Below are positions 8,838-16,942 of a stretch of DNA of 64,000 nt, piece after piece (the stretch's first letter is position 1; the number at the start of each line of letters is the position of its first letter). Under the pieces are notes generated by a model. That model saw nothing but the letters and a program-made list of their open reading frames with translations. It was not told the DNA's origin and made no database searches. Source of the stretch: Halobacillus_B sp963739045 (GTDB lineage: Bacteria > Bacillota > Bacilli > Bacillales > Halobacillaceae). A program made the translations under genes and the position numbers. The stretch is from the NCBI GenBank assembly GCA_963739045.1, contig CAVTYY010000004.1, positions 1,240,001 through 1,304,000 of the forward strand, given 5' to 3'.

Positions 8838-10298
8838 TTACCTCATAAAAAAGGAAAAGACACCGAAGAGGACGGCGCTGATCCCTGCTCCAACAAGCGC
8901 AGGGGTAAGCTTCTTCTTTGAATATTTGATAACATCAAGGTCCATGATGGTACATAATGTAACGGAATTATCGCTAAGCGGGGAAGCAAAAGCGCCAAAT
9001 GTTCCGCTTGCAAACACTGCTCCAATAACAAGCAGAATATTAACTCCGGCATCATTAGCAAGCGTGATCCCCAGCGGCATAAGCAGCCCCCACGTTCCCC
9101 AGGAAGAGCCAATGAAATAAGAAATGAGCCCTCCGAGCAGAAAGATTACAGGTGCCACAAACATATGTGGAATCCAGCCGACGTGATTTGTAATGTAGTC
9201 TGAGAAACCAAGATCCTCAGAGACCGCAGACACGCCCCAAATTAGTGCCAGTAAAATGATAACGGACATTAACTCATTCCCGCCTTTGACGAAATGAGTG
9301 ACAAGATCAGATACCTTATACTTTTGAAACATAAAATATACAAACGTCAAAATAAATGAAATGAGCAGGGATTCAAGCATAACCCCAAGAGCATCACTGC
9401 GAATGAAACCTTGGAAAAATCCACTTGCTTCTTTATGGCCATCCCACCAGCTAAGGAAGATGGTTAAGAGAAGGAAGGTGATCAGCGGCAGGATTAAATT
9501 TAGCGGTTTCACGGCAGTGTCTTCATCATAGGCTCTGTGACAAGCATCCAATCCTTCTTCCCCTTGCTGTTGTTCCGCGTTTTGTCCGGACTCCTGCTGC
9601 ATCGCTTCGTCCGACTCATCTTCTTTTGGCTTCTTAAAGAAGCTGTAATAAACCCCGATAAGAATCAATACAAAAGAGAAAAAGTTGAAAGGGATGCTCT
9701 CTACATAAACAATGTAAGGCTCTTTGTCGATACCGACTTCTTTCAGCGAATCTCCAATGGTGGTCACCATGTATCCTACAAAGGCTGTCGCTATTGGGAC
9801 TAAAGCTACTACTGGATTGGAAGTCATTTCTATCGCAAATCCAATTCGCTGTTTCGACATTTTCAGCCGTTTTCTTAGCGCCTTCATGATGGGGGCGACG
9901 GTTACAATTCGAAAGTCAGGATCACTAAAGGTTCCAAGTGTGGTAATCCACGTAAGAAACATGGCGCTTTTTTTTGTTTTAACTTTGTTGCTGACTAAGT
10001 GAACAAATCCTTTTATTCCGCCAGCAAATTTAATAATGCTGATCAACCCGGCAAATCCGTATAAAAAGATGATAATTCTTATATTACTTGATTCTATAAC
10101 GTTGTCGACAATGTAGGATAAAGCTGTCTTGATTCCTCCTAATAAACTGGGATCGATTATGTACGACCCCACTAGCAATCCTACAAATAGTCCTGGCTGA
10201 ACTTGTTTAGTCAAGATTGAAATTGGAATAACTAATAAAAAGGGGATTAAGGCAACCCATGCATGATCCACTGTGATCCACTCCATTTCTAACTGCAT
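8838..10298 (-). CDS. Na+/H+ antiporter, NhaC family
   Basis: A 486-residue polytopic membrane protein with about eleven hydrophobic segments and one acidic, Gln/Glu-rich cytoplasmic loop (about residues 225-265). Typical NhaC-superfamily signatures are present, including TLGTFSDPDFRIV near 118, FIGSSWGTWG near 395 and GTFGAFASPLSDNSVTLC near 435, a region rich in polar residues within membrane segments. It should export Na+ (or exchange a related solute) for H+ at the cell membrane. The start is uncertain because codon 5 is also an ATG and neither has a strong ribosome site. It is a single gene with its own terminator. Confidence 0.85.
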   Translation of the reverse strand: MQLEMEWITVDHAWVALIPFLLVIPISILTKQVQPGLFVGLLVGSYIIDPSLLGGIKTALSYIVDNVIESSNIRIIIFLYGFAGLISIIKFAGGIKGFVHLVSNKVKTKKSAMFLTWITTLGTFSDPDFRIVTVAPIMKALRKRLKMSKQRIGFAIEMTSNPVVALVPIATAFVGYMVTTIGDSLKEVGIDKEPYIVYVESIPFNFFSFVLILIGVYYSFFKKPKEDESDEAMQQESGQNAEQQQGEEGLDACHRAYDEDTAVKPLNLILPLITFLLLTIFLSWWDGHKEASGFFQGFIRSDALGVMLESLLISFILTFVYFMFQKYKVSDLVTHFVKGGNELMSVIILLALIWGVSAVSEDLGFSDYITNHVGWIPHMFVAPVIFLLGGLISYFIGSSWGTWGLLMPLGITLANDAGVNILLVIGAVFASGTFGAFASPLSDNSVTLCTIMDLDVIKYSKKKLTPALVGAGISAVLFGVFSFFMR

Positions 10299-10416
10299 AC
10301 TTGGCTATAGTATGAGTAAGCAAGGACTATATCATGTAATGAATCTCAGTCTTATTCTTTTTAATTTTATTTACTATTTCTAGAAATTACATGTATACGA
10401 AGAATGCTCTCTTTTG

Positions 10417-10437
10417 TATAATAAGAACAAATGTTCG
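10417..10437 (+). promoter_or_regulatory. promoter -10 with overlapping LexA (DinR) box
   Basis: TATAAT at 10417-10422 is followed at once by AGAACAAATGTTCG (10424-10437). This matches the Bacillus SOS operator CGAACnnnnGTTCG at all but its first base. It lies about 20 bp before the polymerase start, where bound LexA would block initiation. No clear -35 is visible. Confidence 0.7.
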
Positions 10438-10457
10438 TAAATAAGGTGGAATGATTT

Positions 10458-11714
10458 ATGGATTACTCAATGTATCCACGCAATGACGTATTATGTATAG
10501 ACATGCGGTCCTTTTATGCAAGTGTGGAATGTGCCAAGCGAGGTCTTGATCCTAAAACGGCGCTGTTAGCGGTAGTCGGGGACCCGAGCCGGAGTGGAAG
10601 TATTGTGTTAGCCGCCTCCCCAACCTTAAAGAAGAAGCATGGCATAAGTAATGTGAGCCGCTACTTTGAGCTGCCTGATGATCCTAATCTTGTCGTAGCT
10701 GAGGCTCACATGGGAGATTACCTTGAGGTGTCGGTCGAAATTTCCAAAGCGATTATGAATTATGTCCCTCCAGAAGCTATTCACGTTTATTCCGTAGATG
10801 AGCTATGGGTAACGGTCAATGGAATGAGGAGTTTATACGGCGCTCCCCGTGAAATTGCCCGCCTGCTGCAAGCTCAGATCAGAGATCAATTTGGCATAGA
10901 ATGTGCGATTGGGATTGGGGATAATAAATTTCTAGCAAAAGTAGTCATGGATATTCACGCGAAGAAAGCAAGCGATGGGATTGCGGAATGCCGTTATGAA
11001 GATGTTGAGCATTTATTATGGCCGGTTCCCATTGAAGAAATCTGGGGAATTGGGAGACGCATGACCCGCAACCTGAACCGAATGGGCATTCTTAACTTAG
11101 GTCAGCTCGCTAAGCACCCGCTTAAATATTTACAGAAACACTTTGGAATTATGGGGGAACAATTCCATTATCACGCCTGGGGAATTGACTTAAGTCCGGT
11201 TATTGGAAATTTTGTGAAATCTAATCAGAAGAGCTATGGCCATGGGATTACTTTGTTAAGGGATTATGAAAAAGGTGAAATTTATGCTTGTTTTCTTGAT
11301 TTGTGCGAAGAGGCTTGCAGACGAGCGAGAAGGGATAATAAAGAAGGACGGACGATCCATTTAGGACTGGGCTATTCCAAAGAAACGGGAGGAGGATTCA
11401 GCCGGTCTATGTCGATTCAAATTCCTACAAATATTACGATGGATGTTTATCGTGTAATTATTAAGCTTTTTGAACGCTTTTATGATGGGATAAGTAAGAT
11501 ACGGCGCGTCTATGTTTCATTAACGAATTTAAATGATGAGTCCGATGTTCAGCTGAGTCTGTTTAGGGACCGAACTAAGGAAAAGGATGTAGGGGAAGTC
11601 ATGGATGAAATTAGAGATAAATTCGGATCAACGGCTATCCTTAGAGCCACCAGCTTTACAGAATCAGCAATTACCAGAGATCGCAGTAAAAAAATTGGCG
11701 GCCACAATGCTTGA
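10458..11714 (+). CDS. Y-family DNA polymerase (UvrX/YqjW type, translesion synthesis)
   Basis: A 418-residue Y-family polymerase. The palm carries IDMRSFYASVE (Asp15, first catalytic metal ligand) and a YSVDELW block with the second Asp-Glu pair near residue 113. A helix-hairpin-helix region, IWGIGRRMTRNLNRMGI, lies near 200, and the little-finger region follows. It belongs to the UvrX/YqjW branch rather than to DinB/PolIV, since it starts with a short leader before IDMRSFY and lacks the PolIV C-terminal signature. The LexA box directly upstream shows SOS induction. In B. subtilis the relatives sit next to yolD-type genes; none is present here. Confidence 0.88.
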   Translation: MDYSMYPRNDVLCIDMRSFYASVECAKRGLDPKTALLAVVGDPSRSGSIVLAASPTLKKKHGISNVSRYFELPDDPNLVVAEAHMGDYLEVSVEISKAIMNYVPPEAIHVYSVDELWVTVNGMRSLYGAPREIARLLQAQIRDQFGIECAIGIGDNKFLAKVVMDIHAKKASDGIAECRYEDVEHLLWPVPIEEIWGIGRRMTRNLNRMGILNLGQLAKHPLKYLQKHFGIMGEQFHYHAWGIDLSPVIGNFVKSNQKSYGHGITLLRDYEKGEIYACFLDLCEEACRRARRDNKEGRTIHLGLGYSKETGGGFSRSMSIQIPTNITMDVYRVIIKLFERFYDGISKIRRVYVSLTNLNDESDVQLSLFRDRTKEKDVGEVMDEIRDKFGSTAILRATSFTESAITRDRSKKIGGHNA

Positions 11715-11810
11715 GAAAATGGGATAGAAAAGAAAATATCCCGCGTTTTCATGTTCATTTCAGTTTAATTACCTATACTAAGGCCTATAAAAAGAAAAGG
11801 AGTGAAATGA

Positions 11811-12269
11811 ATGCTGTCCACACCGTTACATCCATTATTGGTTCATTTTCCAATCGCCTTATTATTTCTTGGTGCGATTACGGAAATTATTTCCCTGTTT
11901 AAAAAAGACTTCTTTGATAAAGCCAGCCTCTATCTTATTGGCACAGGTTTTATCACTGGAATACTAGCATACTTAACGGGAGATGGAGCTGAGCATTATG
12001 CGGAAGCTCATCAAAGTAACGAAATTGATTCTATTGTTCATACTCATGAAACATTTGCGCTCACCACATTAATCATATTTGGAGTGTATTTAGTGCTGAA
12101 GCTGTGGAAATTTTGGAAGAAGCTGCCGCGCCCGTTTTCCTATCTTCTTGCTATTATCACCATTGCCGGAGCAGTTACGCTGTCTATTACCGGGCATTAC
12201 GGTGGTAAAATGGTCTATCCGGATCACCAAAATTCTAATCAGCAAGTCACCCACGATGATGATGATTGA
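11811..12269 (+). CDS. DUF2231-family membrane protein
   Basis: A 152-residue protein with four hydrophobic helices and a His/Asp-rich tail. The opening LHPLLVHFPIALLFLG, an H-x-x-x-V-H-F-P motif, and the later HTHETFALTTL are the conserved His blocks of DUF2231, a family of four-helix membrane proteins suspected to bind haem. The ribosome site AAAGGAGTGAAATGA is ideal. It ends with an acidic DDDD tail after HGGK-type His residues. It is followed by its own terminator, and no partner gene is apparent. Confidence 0.8.
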   Translation: MLSTPLHPLLVHFPIALLFLGAITEIISLFKKDFFDKASLYLIGTGFITGILAYLTGDGAEHYAEAHQSNEIDSIVHTHETFALTTLIIFGVYLVLKLWKFWKKLPRPFSYLLAIITIAGAVTLSITGHYGGKMVYPDHQNSNQQVTHDDDD

Positions 12270-12393
12270 TTGAGGGGAAGGAAAGGAAAGGAAACTAAAC
12301 CAAAACGCACTGCGAAAAGCTTCCTCGCACTACAGTATAGAAAACGCGAGTTAGAGACTTGGGAATGCGAAGGATATTCATGAATATAAAAGA

Positions 12394-12434
12394 CGAACCC
12401 TCGAACCACTATATATGGTTTGGGGGTTCTTTAT
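12394..12434 (+). terminator. terminator after the DUF2231 gene
   Basis: A 14-bp stem (12394-12407 / 12416-12429) with two G-U pairs, followed by TTTAT. It lies 125 bp past the stop codon. Confidence 0.55.
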
Positions 12435-12524
12435 GGTGTAAAAGTAATAAATGGAAAAGTTTGGGTTATTGTTTGCAGGGTATGGTAATTGGAAGATATA
12501 AAAGAGAATAGAGGAGGAGGAAGA

Positions 12525-12816
12525 ATGCTTAGCAAGCAAGAGCGGAGAAAATTAAACGGTTATCAATTTGTTCAAAGCAACATCAGCCTTCTCCTCATTG
12601 TTACAATTAATGAACTTCCGTTACGGCTAGGATATTCTTATCGTGTCACTCTATACACTGGAATTGTCTTTGTTCCTCGGGATTGTGGCAGCAGAACTAT
12701 ATTCCTTGAATACGGGAAAAATCATTGACTTCAAACCGGTAAAGAAGCTAAGAGAGAAACAAAAAAAGGAATGGGGGATAAAAAATGGAGGAGAGGCAAG
12801 AAAAGTAACGTCATGA
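12525..12816 (+). pseudogene. small two-helix membrane protein, reading frame shifted (+1)
   Basis: Strong ribosome site GGAGGAGGAAG precedes ATG 12525. That frame gives a basic leader and a hydrophobic stretch but then runs into implausible sequence and stops at 12726-12728. If one G of the pair at 12630-12631 is removed, the frame continues as a long hydrophobic segment (ILIVSLYTLELSLFLGIVAA) and a Lys-rich cytoplasmic tail. It ends in a TGA that overlaps the ATG of the next gene (ATGA at 12813). That coupling and the protein-like composition argue for one 96-residue protein with a single-base insertion, either real decay or a sequence error. I do not recognise the family. Confidence 0.5.
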
Positions 12817-13094
12817 TTACTCTCAGTCTAGTTATCGGATTGATTATACTAATGGTTTTCACCAGCATTCCTGACCAAATAAACCTGAAGACTCATAGGG
12901 CAGGAGGCACTTATACGGGCATGTTTTTAGGAGTGAACATAGGGCAATGGCTGAGAAATCGGAGAACTGGACAAGAAAGCAAGGAAGCACCGAAGCGGTC
13001 ACCAGGCGAACGCTTAGATGATGGGAAAAAGGCCCTCCTTCTTGTCGGGGTAAGTATCCTAGTCATTGCCATGGTGGCTATCCTGGTTAAATGA
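12813..13094 (+). CDS. small membrane protein of unknown function
   Basis: A 93-residue protein with two hydrophobic helices (about 3-16 and 74-91) flanking a basic, soluble loop. ATG 12813 overlaps the corrected stop of the preceding gene as ATGA, which points to translational coupling in a two-gene unit. A longer version from ATG 12771 is possible but has a poorly placed ribosome site. The family is not recognised. A strong terminator follows immediately. Confidence 0.55.
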   Translation: MITLSLVIGLIILMVFTSIPDQINLKTHRAGGTYTGMFLGVNIGQWLRNRRTGQESKEAPKRSPGERLDDGKKALLLVGVSILVIAMVAILVK

Positions 13095-13098
13095 TGAA

Positions 13099-13141
13099 CA
13101 AAAACGGACATTCTCTTCACTTGAGAGAGTGTCCGTTTTTG
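13099..13141 (+). terminator. terminator after the small membrane protein pair
   Basis: A 12-bp stem CAAAAACGGACA / TGTCCGTTTTTG (13099-13110 / 13130-13141), extended inwards by CTCT/AGAG pairing, with a built-in T tract. Confidence 0.85.
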
Positions 13142-13206
13142 TTTAGCCTATCTGGTATAATTATAAGAAAACGCAACTTAGGAAAGTGCTGGGAGGCAGT
13201 CACGGA

Positions 13207-13515
13207 ATGAGAAAAGTGGTTTATAACGGGGTTACTATTATTATTTTGCTCTCCCTATTGGCAGGAATGTACAGGCAATTCTTTGCTGTCTTTTTCATAC
13301 ATGGGATGCAATAGAATAATGAACCATTACGCGCATTTTTGGTTACTTCCCTGACTTTGGCCATGATAGTGGAAGCATTGGTATCAGGTTCTATGTTCCA
13401 CATAATAGTTTCAATAGAAGTGACTGAACAAATCTTGAAGACCTTAACAAACAAGGGTTATAGCTTTGTAACCGTCAACGAACTGCAAAAACTCGCAAAA
13501 TCAGAAGGAGAATAA
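13207..13515 (+). pseudogene. polysaccharide deacetylase relic
   Basis: GGGAGGC precedes ATG 13207, which opens a basic-hydrophobic signal-like leader of 35 codons stopped by TAG at 13312. The same frame then continues without further stops and ends as GSMFHIIVS followed by TEQILKTLTNKGYSFVTVNEL and a short tail. This matches the C-terminal end of secreted NodB-type polysaccharide deacetylases (H-x-x-S... then LKxxGYxFVTVxEL). The central NodB domain with its metal-binding Asp/His residues is absent, so this is an internally deleted remnant rather than a working enzyme. The call rests on the C-terminal pattern and the leader. Confidence 0.5.
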
Positions 13516-13517
13516 GA

Positions 13518-14222
13518 TTACTTTGTGCACCGGTAAATCCTGCAGACAAGTGGATTGTTCGAGTGAATGGAATAGGCAGTATGCTGGAGCCAGATGTCAT
13601 AATATTCCTTATCAATGTGGTCAGATGGTGAGAACTCGGGAACTTCATTGGCTCCGGGTTCGAACGGAGTCTGGTTCACTTCTGTAAGTTGAAATCCGGC
13701 CTGGGTAACGCACTCTTTCCACTCATCTTCACAAAGAACTTTCTGCACTCCATAAAGGTCAAATACATCCTTCTGCTCCTCTTTAGAAAGAGGCTGTGCT
13801 GCTGTCATTTCTATCATGATCAAGCGCCCGCCTGGCTTTAAGACTCGAAACAACTCAGGAAGCGTTTGGTTGATAGTAGTAAAAGAAACGACGGACTCTG
13901 AGATTACTATATCGAAGGATTCATCCTCAAACTCAAGGTTTTCAGCATCCCCCTGCACAATATTAACGCAGCTTAGATCTTGCTGAAACCGGTTCTTGGT
14001 TTTCTCAATCATTAACGGATGCTTATCTACCGCTGTAACCTTGCAGCCAAATGTCTGCACGAGAAAGAATGCCGTCTGCCCCGTCCCGCAGCCTATGTCA
14101 AGGATACGAGTGTCTGGGTGGATCTGTTCTTTTTGAAAAAGTTCTTCTGTTAAAGGAAGCCCGCCTGGATGAGCCCCGCCGACACCAAATAAAGCTAAAA
14201 AATCCAAATATTTATTTTTCAT
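13518..14222 (-). CDS. class I SAM-dependent methyltransferase
   Basis: A 234-residue UbiE/COQ5-like methyltransferase. Motif I is ILDIGCGTGQ near residues 40-49, the acidic residue ending strand 2 lies in TAVDKHP, motif II is GDAENLEFEDESFDIVISE, and VLKPGGRLIMIE is motif III. No substrate-specific domain is attached. An AGGTTGGAGG site precedes the ATG. It is one of three separate small-molecule-type methyltransferases in the window and has no informative neighbour. The substrate is unknown. Confidence 0.82.
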   Translation of the reverse strand: MKNKYLDFLALFGVGGAHPGGLPLTEELFQKEQIHPDTRILDIGCGTGQTAFFLVQTFGCKVTAVDKHPLMIEKTKNRFQQDLSCVNIVQGDAENLEFEDESFDIVISESVVSFTTINQTLPELFRVLKPGGRLIMIEMTAAQPLSKEEQKDVFDLYGVQKVLCEDEWKECVTQAGFQLTEVNQTPFEPGANEVPEFSPSDHIDKEYYDIWLQHTAYSIHSNNPLVCRIYRCTK

Positions 14223-14429
14223 TGTTTTCCTCCAACCTTCGTGGTTACCCTATCTTCAATTTATGTAAGAAGATGGCTGGCGTGAAAAAACAATAAATCT
14301 TGAATAACAACCCGGTTCTGTTTGTGTTCAAAACGGTAAGACTTTCCGCCTGCAGCTCATCTGCGATATTATTTATGCAGAGTAAAGTGGTGGTGTTCAA
14401 TAATAACTGACAATTTAAGGAGTGATCGA

Positions 14430-14582
14430 TTGGAAAGATGGTATTCTCCCCTTATTTTAGCTTTCGTCCTTTTTCTTATCGGCTATGGTTTCAGCGGGTT
14501 GAAGATAGGCTTTGCCATGGGGATGGGAGCTCTGGTCACAGGAGTGATCGTTTATTCATTTCTGAAACTAAAAGGAAAATAA
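14430..14582 (+). CDS. 50-residue two-helix membrane protein (TTG start)
   Basis: A short gene easily missed because it starts with TTG. AAGGAGTGATCGA places the ribosome site 6 nt before TTG 14430. The product opens MERWYSPLILAFVLFLIGYG, has a Gly-rich turn, a second hydrophobic helix and a basic KLKGK tail, which together give a two-helix hairpin. A terminator follows directly. No family is recognised; small hairpins like this are common in bacilli. Confidence 0.6.
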   Translation: MERWYSPLILAFVLFLIGYGFSGLKIGFAMGMGALVTGVIVYSFLKLKGK

Positions 14583-14612
14583 GCAGCCTCTGCGGGATAA
14601 CAGAGACTGCTT
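14581..14612. terminator. terminator between convergent genes
   Basis: A 12-bp stem with one mismatch (14581-14592 / 14601-14612) between the 50-residue gene (+) and the S-methyltransferase gene (-). The minus side runs into a T-rich stretch. Confidence 0.6.
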
Positions 14613-14617
14613 AACAT

Positions 14618-15667
14618 TTACGCTTTTGTCTTGTAGGCAGTATTTGCTGCATTTAAAGTTTGGTCATTACCAAAGAGAAAATGCTTTTCCATATTTGGTG
14701 AGTACACCGAATTCACTGTTTTCCGACCTACAGTTTCTGCCACCTCTCGCAGCATGCTAGGGGAGGCACCGCAGCACAGTCCGAAGTAATTGACTCCGAT
14801 CTGTTGAGCTTCTTTCGCCCATTCAGCAAGTTCGTACCGATTGCAGTAAAGAGGATCCAATGAGGTCGGGAAGGTTGTTTCCGTCGGCAGGGAACAGGAG
14901 CATCCACCATCAGGCAAGTTGAAAAATGTCGGATGCTCTTCAGATGTTCTATATGGAATAGGGAGAGCGCCCACATAGCCATCTACCGTATTTCTTATTT
15001 TATCAATGTAAGGCTGCATAGTGGCAGGTCCGCGGAAACAGTTCATGCCGACCACTAAAGCCCCTTGCTCCTTGAGCAGGCGGCAAGCTTCTTCCACCGT
15101 ATACCCGTCCCTCAAAATATTTTCACCCATTAGTCCAAATGTAATCACGGCCGGCAGTCCTTGCTTCTGAATCTCTTCCAGGGCAATTTTTGCTTCTTCA
15201 TAATAGTAAAAAGTTTCGCCATTCACAAAGTCGACGCCTTCTTCCCTGCACCAGGAGACCATCTCTTGAAATATATTCCGTACCGAATCCTTTGACTCTT
15301 CATCTTCAGGATTAAAAAGGTTCGTATTGGAAATATTGCCCGCTACAAGTGCCTCTTCAACGGGGTGCTCCTGAGCTACTTCTTTTGCAAGTCGAATGGC
15401 CTGCCGATTTAAAGGCTCAAGCAAATCCTCTTTTCCGATAATTCTCATCTTTTCCCGGTGACCATTATAAGTAAAAGCAAGCACCACATCAGACCCTGCT
15501 AACATATAGTCACGATAGGTTTGTTTCAATGCTTGCGGATTATCAAGTGCTACTTCAGGGACAAAAGACCCGGCTTGAAGGTAACCTCTCCTTTCGAGTT
15601 CGAACAAATAACCTTCTCCGCAAACTACCGGCCCTGCCTGTAAACGTTCTTCCAATGATCTTTTCAT
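14618..15667 (-). CDS. homocysteine S-methyltransferase family protein
   Basis: A 349-residue TIM-barrel S-methyltransferase of the MmuM/BHMT/MetH-N-terminal family. The zinc ligands are visible as the Cys in VVGMNC and the Cys-Cys pair in FGLCCGASP near the C-terminus. It should move a methyl group (from S-methylmethionine, betaine or another donor) to homocysteine, giving methionine. ATG 15667 is preferred over a TTG seven codons upstream, which has no ribosome site. Control is by the SAM-I riboswitch immediately upstream, which puts the gene in the methionine regulon. The donor is not determined. Confidence 0.85.
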   Translation of the reverse strand: MKRSLEERLQAGPVVCGEGYLFELERRGYLQAGSFVPEVALDNPQALKQTYRDYMLAGSDVVLAFTYNGHREKMRIIGKEDLLEPLNRQAIRLAKEVAQEHPVEEALVAGNISNTNLFNPEDEESKDSVRNIFQEMVSWCREEGVDFVNGETFYYYEEAKIALEEIQKQGLPAVITFGLMGENILRDGYTVEEACRLLKEQGALVVGMNCFRGPATMQPYIDKIRNTVDGYVGALPIPYRTSEEHPTFFNLPDGGCSCSLPTETTFPTSLDPLYCNRYELAEWAKEAQQIGVNYFGLCCGASPSMLREVAETVGRKTVNSVYSPNMEKHFLFGNDQTLNAANTAYKTKA

Positions 15668-15703
15668 AATACAACCCACACCCTTCAATTAAATTACATT
15701 CAA

Positions 15704-15740
15704 ACAAAAAAACCGCTCTTCTAAAATAAGAAGAGCGGTT
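15704..15740 (-). terminator. riboswitch-controlled terminator (SAM-I)
   Basis: A 12-bp perfect stem (15711-15722 / 15729-15740, loop 15723-15728) followed on the minus strand by seven T. It lies between the S-box aptamer and the S-methyltransferase start, so SAM binding should end transcription here. Confidence 0.9.
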
Positions 15741-15753
15741 TTACCCAAAATGC

Positions 15754-15868
15754 TCCTCTTATCTATCAGATCTCTCAATCTGCAGGAATTGGCACCAGCT
15801 TCAAGTTATACTTGAAAGGTTGCCGGGCATCACAGGGCCTAGTCCCTCCGCCTCTCTTGATAAGAGTT
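15754..15868 (-). promoter_or_regulatory. SAM-I (S-box) riboswitch aptamer
   Basis: Reading the minus strand, the classic S-box parts appear in order: CTCTTATCAAGAGAGGCGGAGGG, then ACTAGGCCC, GATGCCCGGCAACC, GGTGCCAATTCC and the closing GATAAGAG strand. P1 pairs 15858-15867 with about 15755-15766. The family senses S-adenosylmethionine and turns off methionine-synthesis genes. Here it leads into the terminator at 15704-15740 and the homocysteine S-methyltransferase gene. Confidence 0.95.
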
Positions 15869-16028
15869 ACTATTCATTTTATTTGACTTGCTAGAAATTA
15901 TAGAGACGATCCAGCTACTTGTCAATAACTTTTCTGAAAATTTGATAAGAAAGGGGGAGTTAGAAATAAACTGTCATTTGAACAAGGATGCTGGAGGCAG
16001 CATGAAGCAGATTTTATCACGAAAAAAA

Positions 16029-16054
16029 GCTCCCCCTTCATTGAAAGGAGGAGC
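16029..16054 (-). terminator. terminator of the SDR gene
   Basis: A 10-bp stem (16029-16038 / 16045-16054, one wobble) followed on the minus strand by seven T. It lies 10 bp past the stop of the minus-strand SDR gene. Confidence 0.8.
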
Positions 16055-16063
16055 GGGAATCAC

Positions 16064-16834
16064 TCAATCATTACTTCTCGACAAGGAGACGTAAGGGAAT
16101 ATTGGGTCTCTCAATTGGAACTCATACGTTTCCCCATCTACAATCCCAACCACTTTATTACTATCGTAAAGCTCTAGCATAAACTGCGCCATCTCATCTG
16201 CGGTATGGAATTTAGGAACCGCATCGTTATAATCAATATCCTCGTCCATATCTGTGGAGCGTTTTAGAAACTCTGTTTCAGTCGCAGCAGGGGCTAGAAC
16301 TTTTACTTTCATCGCAGCTCCTTTTCCTGCAAGCTCCTGGGCTAACCCTTCTGTAAAGGCACTAACAAAGAACTTAGTAGCACAATAAGTGACCGCTCCG
16401 GCAACAACCGAATAACCGCCGCCTGAAGAAACATTAATTAATTGAGTTCCTTCGGTATCGGCATAGTCTCTAGCAAATAAGGTAGAGAGTATCGTCAGAG
16501 CTTCATTATTTAAATGAAGCATTTTTTCAATTTTAGGAAGATCCTGATCAGCGATCGGATCAAAGTTGCCAAATCCAGCATTATTGATGAAGGTTTCCAG
16601 CTGATATTGACTCAGTTTTTCATATAAATGGTACACATTCTCCGTTATGGATAAATCAGCAGTTTGGACGACTACATCTAATTCACCATCTATTTGAGAG
16701 ATTTCTTCTTTAATTTCTTCCAGATTCTCTTTTCTGCGGGCTACCAGAATTAGATTTTTTCCTCTTTCAGCAAAAGCTAACGCTGTCTTATATCCAATCC
16801 CTGAGCTCGCTCCAGTAATAACGGTGTACTTCAT
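16064..16834 (-). CDS. SDR-family oxidoreductase, divergent from a MerR regulator
   Basis: A 256-residue classical short-chain dehydrogenase with TGASSGIG at residues 6-13, NNAG near 85, a catalytic Ser-Ser pair in NVSSGGG and Tyr-x-x-x-Lys in YCATK. The lack of a GG-type C-terminus and the FFVSAFTEGLAQEL helix resemble the DltE/YqjQ-like group, of unclear substrate. It is transcribed away from a MerR-type regulator, with a 19-bp-spacer promoter and a perfect 18-bp palindrome between the two genes. That suggests induction by whatever the regulator senses, perhaps an aldehyde or other electrophile. Confidence 0.85.
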   Translation of the reverse strand: MKYTVITGASSGIGYKTALAFAERGKNLILVARRKENLEEIKEEISQIDGELDVVVQTADLSITENVYHLYEKLSQYQLETFINNAGFGNFDPIADQDLPKIEKMLHLNNEALTILSTLFARDYADTEGTQLINVSSGGGYSVVAGAVTYCATKFFVSAFTEGLAQELAGKGAAMKVKVLAPAATETEFLKRSTDMDEDIDYNDAVPKFHTADEMAQFMLELYDSNKVVGIVDGETYEFQLRDPIFPYVSLSRSND

Positions 16835-16877
16835 GTCATATTCCTCCTCATAGGGTTAATCTATATGGTACGCTATT

Positions 16878-16908
16878 ATCATAAATCTTAAAGTGCACTT
16901 TAAGTCAA
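16878..16908 (-). promoter_or_regulatory. MerR-type promoter with 19-bp spacer and palindromic operator
   Basis: On the minus strand TTGACT (16903-16908) and TATGAT (16878-16883) are separated by exactly 19 bp, two more than optimal. The spacer contains most of the perfect palindrome CTTAAAGTGCACTTTAAG (16887-16904). An over-long spacer with a central dyad is the hallmark of promoters that MerR proteins activate by untwisting DNA. It reads into the SDR gene, and the adjacent MerR gene is the obvious regulator. Confidence 0.85.
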
Positions 16909-16942
16909 ATATTAATGCATCTTAAAGACAGGAGGATTACAT

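Noticed and set aside
15888..16094. 68-codon plus-strand frame
   Set aside because: No ribosome site, and it overlaps the terminator and 3' end of the SDR gene on the other strand.
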